Source: Tillus elongatus
Lineage: Eukaryota > Arthropoda > Insecta > Coleoptera > Cleridae
Assembly: GCA_964006375.1 (NCBI GenBank)
Contig: OZ023265.1
Location: 149,327,769-149,391,768, forward strand
Reading direction: 5' to 3'
DNA: 64,000 nt
In this document: positions 63,896 through 64,000 of the stretch, piece by piece
Layout of the letters: each line of letters begins with the position of its first letter
Position numbering within the stretch: position 1 is the first letter of the stretch
Notes under the pieces: generated by a model
Seen by the model: the letters and a program-made list of their open reading frames with translations, nothing else
The model's database searches: none
Told to the model about the DNA's origin: nothing
Translations under genes and position numbers: made by a program

Positions 63896-64000
63896 GCAGA
63901 TTAGCACACGCGCTTTTTAGAAAAAAATTCAGAAACATGCTTAAATCTGGATGCACAGACCACAAGAAATATTTCTTGAAAACAGTCCTCAAGAAAGTTA

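Overview
This is eukaryotic, AT-rich DNA, almost certainly from an arthropod and most likely an insect. The reasons are long (TA)n and (ATT)n arrays, several clades of non-LTR retrotransposon (R4/Dong-like, RTE, CR1/Jockey-like, and two RNase H-bearing lineages), a Ty3/gypsy element with insect-style LTRs, mariner and DD41D Tc1/mariner-type transposons, Penelope-like remnants and rolling-circle-like interspersed repeats. The species cannot be named from this. I see no convincing single-copy host gene. The window reads as an intergenic graveyard of transposable elements with a few young insertions.

Layout. 1-2.7 kb: a decayed transposase, a possible MITE and a repeat fragment. 3.0-10.3 kb: a head-to-tail series of R4/Dong-like LINE pieces on the minus strand, bordered by (TAA)n arrays. 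11.2-19.3 kb: LINE remnants; an RTE element (12.29-15.29 kb) interrupts a plus-strand LINE, and a HINE-like repeat (15.97-17.28 kb) sits in the 3' region of an RNase H LINE. 20.5-22.7 kb: a 2.1-kb TIR transposon with a DD41D-type transposase relic and a SINE in its right arm. 23.9-26.0 kb: HINE-like copies around a foldback element. 26.2-32.7 kb: a complete Ty3/gypsy retrotransposon with near-identical LTRs, a 4-bp target duplication, intact gag and pol, and a textbook -1 frameshift signal. 33.4-36.5 kb: mariner and Penelope remnants and a SINE. 37.4-39.0 kb: another HINE-like copy. 39.6-41.5 kb: a complete TA-flanked DD41D transposon with long TIRs. 42.2-46.7 kb: a HINE-like copy split by a CR1/Jockey-like LINE with an intact 988-residue ORF. 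46.8-48.9 kb: another LINE. 52.5-57.6 kb: truncated relatives of the 42.5-kb LINE and pieces of a different LINE. 53.5-54.9 and 58.9-60.2 kb: two almost identical HINE-like copies. 60.3-62.6 kb: a Penelope GIY-YIG remnant and a third DD41D copy.

The most interesting theme is a modular repeat family of at least seven substantial copies and several fragments. It has a fixed 5' palindrome, a central (TA)n array, a conserved second block, and a 3' end carrying an inverted copy of the 5' motif followed by a short ACGCA/TGCGT hairpin and a T-run. That architecture matches DINE-1/HINE (non-autonomous Helentron) elements. An unoccupied related site at 11.4 kb, and two near-identical copies with unrelated flanks, support precise and recent mobility. 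Other notable signals are degenerate hammerhead-ribozyme-like motifs, one near a Penelope-like remnant, and consecutive R4/Dong-like elements abutting at TAA-type sequence.
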